Assembly (NCBI GenBank): GCA_016934645.1
Contig: JAFGSL010000722.1
Location: 1 to 14,016, forward strand
Direction of reading: 5' to 3'
From: Anaerolineae bacterium
Lineage (GTDB): Bacteria; Chloroflexota; Anaerolineae; B4-G1; SLSP01
Length of the DNA stretch: 14,016 nucleotides
The stretch's first letter is position 1, and every line of letters starts with the position of its first letter. Positions 13,242 to 14,016 of this stretch are shown here, one piece after another. Position numbers and translations under genes: made by a program. Below the pieces are notes generated by a model. That model was not told the DNA's origin. It did not search any database and saw only the letters and a list, made by a program, of their open reading frames with translations.

Positions 13242-13348
13242 GGGTGTGTTTCATCTCAGTTGAAGCATAGGTCTGCGTAAAACGTAAAACGTGAAACGTA
13301 AGTGATCTTTACGTTTTACGTGCTCGCTAACTCAATTGAAACGCACCC
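13242..13348. repeat. Nested inverted-repeat element with an inner heptamer repeat
   Basis: The outer arms GGGTGTGTTTCA... (13242-13261) and ...TGAAACGCACCC (13329-13348) match as an imperfect inverted repeat (about 16 of 20). Inside, CGTAAAACGTAA (13276-13287) pairs perfectly with TTACGTTTTACG (13309-13320). Heptamers CGTAAAA, CGTAAAA, CGTGAAA run from 13276 to 13296. The 107-bp unit contains no open gene and looks like a small non-autonomous mobile or structural element. Confidence 0.6.
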
Positions 13349-13467
13349 ATATCATTCATAAACATAATAAGTGCGCTCAATCTATACGGATCGTTTCGCC
13401 CGTGGGGAGTTGGCAGGGTTCGAGAACCTTGCTGCGGGGATTCCTCCCATTCGCTGCGCTCAGGACA

Positions 13468-13557
13468 GGCTCCTCCGTTCGGGGGGGGATTCCTCTCAGG
13501 CGCTCGCGGGCAATAGGGACAATCCATTCGGCTCCTCCGTTCGGAGGGGGATTCCTC
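13468..13557. repeat. Two 28-bp direct repeats with a palindromic core
   Basis: The copies at 13468-13495 and 13530-13557 differ at one base and are 62 bp apart start to start. The second contains the palindrome CCTCCG-TT-CGGAGG (13534-13547). A truncated third piece (GCGGGGATTCCTC) lies at 13434-13446. Uneven spacing and few copies argue for a dispersed intergenic repeat, not a CRISPR array. Confidence 0.6.
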
Positions 13558-13581
13558 ACTAGTAATTTTTTACACCTCATA

Positions 13582-13615
13582 AAGCCTCGCTTTAAAGCTC
13601 AGAAGCCTCACTTTA
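13582..13615. repeat. Pair of 13-bp direct repeats
   Basis: AAGCCTCGCTTTA (13582-13594) and AAGCCTCACTTTA (13603-13615) are 21 bp apart start to start with one mismatch. No function is evident. Confidence 0.45.
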
Positions 13616-13751
13616 GGAATCCCCTGGCCGTGATGGCGGCGGTTTGTTTGTGGAACGTAAATTCATAAGAGGGAGATTACTTTGTTAATGTGCCGTGCTG
13701 AGCGGTGTTTGCCCAGCGCTCTATTACTATATACGACGATTTTGGCAAAAC

Positions 13752-13776
13752 CTGACACTTTTTCGGAAATTGTCAG
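13752..13776. repeat. Hairpin CTGACACTTT / AAATTGTCAG
   Basis: A 10-bp stem with one mismatch and a TTCGG loop (13762-13766). It may be a structured RNA element, a protein-binding palindrome, or the remnant end of a mobile element. No transposase fragment is visible nearby. Confidence 0.4.
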
Positions 13777-13884
13777 CCCGGTGCTTAATCTATGTATATA
13801 TATAGCGAGGCGGGAGACGAAAGAGGTAGAGGCTGACAGAGATCAAATAGGAGCGGATGCTGCGCTGCTTCGCCTCTAGTGTTT

Positions 13885-13893
13885 ATTGTAGCA
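13885..13893 (-). promoter_or_regulatory. Possible minus-strand extended -10 promoter
   Basis: The minus strand reads TGCTACAAT preceded by TG, close to the TGCTATAAT found ahead of the antitoxin at 10534. It points toward the sigma gene through about 760 bp of repeat-rich, gene-free DNA. It could make a long leader or a small RNA. No convincing -35 box is present, so this is weak. Confidence 0.3.
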
Positions 13894-14016
13894 CAGAACA
13901 TAACAAATGCACGTGCAAGGGAATTCCAGAAAATAGTTATCCCAAAAATAATGCCCAAAGCCAGTATGCTCTGCGATAAACAACCCTGTATGCGGGAATT
14001 CCTTCAGCTTTTCCCA

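Larger units (their letters stand above)
13349..14016. other. Gene-free, repeat-rich region at the window end
   Basis: No reading frame here has a plausible ribosome site together with protein-like composition. Open frames between 13336 and 13668 simply cross the GC-rich direct repeats. An AT-rich tract (TATGTATATATATA, near 13791-13804), a 10-bp palindrome TGCACGTGCA (13908-13917) and two GGGAATTCC words (one just after that palindrome, one near 14000) are the only other visible structure. A gene could begin beyond the right edge. Confidence 0.5.

Noticed and set aside
13247..13343. GTTTCA words (13247 forward, 13338 reverse) considered as CRISPR repeat ends
   Set aside because: There are just two copies in opposite orientation, and they belong to one inverted-repeat element.
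13434..13557. Direct repeats considered as a small CRISPR array
   Set aside because: Only two full copies and one fragment, with uneven spacing (about 48 and 62 bp) and a G-rich, palindromic repeat unlike type III repeats. The pattern fits dispersed intergenic repeats.
13336..13668. Open frames on both strands across the GC-rich repeats
   Set aside because: Several frames are open on both strands because the repeats lack stops. There is no ribosome site and the composition is repetitive.
13682..13879. 65-codon open frame with a TTG start
   Set aside because: Weak start context, no recognisable protein features, and it crosses a hairpin and an AT microsatellite.

Overview
The window looks like a piece of a Chloroflexota (Anaerolineae-like) chromosome. 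This placement is an impression, not proof. It rests on the mixed base composition, the kinds of dispersed intergenic palindromes and heptamer repeats, the sigma-factor style and the CRISPR subtype.

Positions 1 to 9788 (+ strand) are a tightly packed type III CRISPR-Cas effector operon. In order it encodes: the C-terminal part of a CARF-linked DUF1887 (Card1/Can2-like) nuclease that enters from outside the window; a short Cas10 with an intact GGDD motif and no HD domain; a single-domain Cas7-like RAMP; Csx10 (Cas5 with a helical, Cas11-like tail); a double-Cas7 fusion; Csx19; a very large TIGR03986-type Cas7 with an S1-like C-terminal extension; and Cas6. The set matches subtype III-D, closest to the III-D2/III-Dv layout. 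Each Cas7 copy is a distinct domain encoded once, so the complex should have a fixed length rather than a repeating Csm3/Cmr4 filament. The order of domains (Cas7, Cas5-Cas11, Cas7-Cas7, Cas7-insertion) is collinear with the single-chain type III-E effector. The catalytic-Asp pattern (absent in the first Cas7, present in both halves of the fusion) also resembles III-E. Genes overlap by 4 to 20 nt or are separated by a few bases, most have strong AGGAGG-type ribosome sites, and a hairpin terminator follows cas6. No cas1/cas2 and no CRISPR array are visible.

The expected logic is as follows. Cas6 cuts pre-crRNA, and the Cas7/Csx10/Csx19 complex carries the crRNA and cuts target RNA. Cas10 senses the target and makes a cyclic oligoadenylate, which switches on the upstream CARF nuclease. 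That nuclease has a non-canonical active site here. The second half of cas6 switches abruptly to GC-rich codon use, suggesting that the effector module was exchanged by recombination inside cas6.

Positions 9870 to 10492 (- strand) hold a degraded toxin-antitoxin locus: an intact UPF0175 antitoxin gene followed by a PIN toxin fragment fused in frame to a DUF433 domain. A 300-bp spacer with two palindromes follows.

Positions 10792 to 13119 (- strand) hold an atypical sigma-70-family factor with a Cys-rich insert and, 240 nt downstream, a 413-codon gene that I do not recognise. The spacer between them contains a transposon-like hairpin and an exact period-7 repeat. From 13120 to the end there is no convincing gene, only nested palindromes, short direct repeats and one possible minus-strand promoter.
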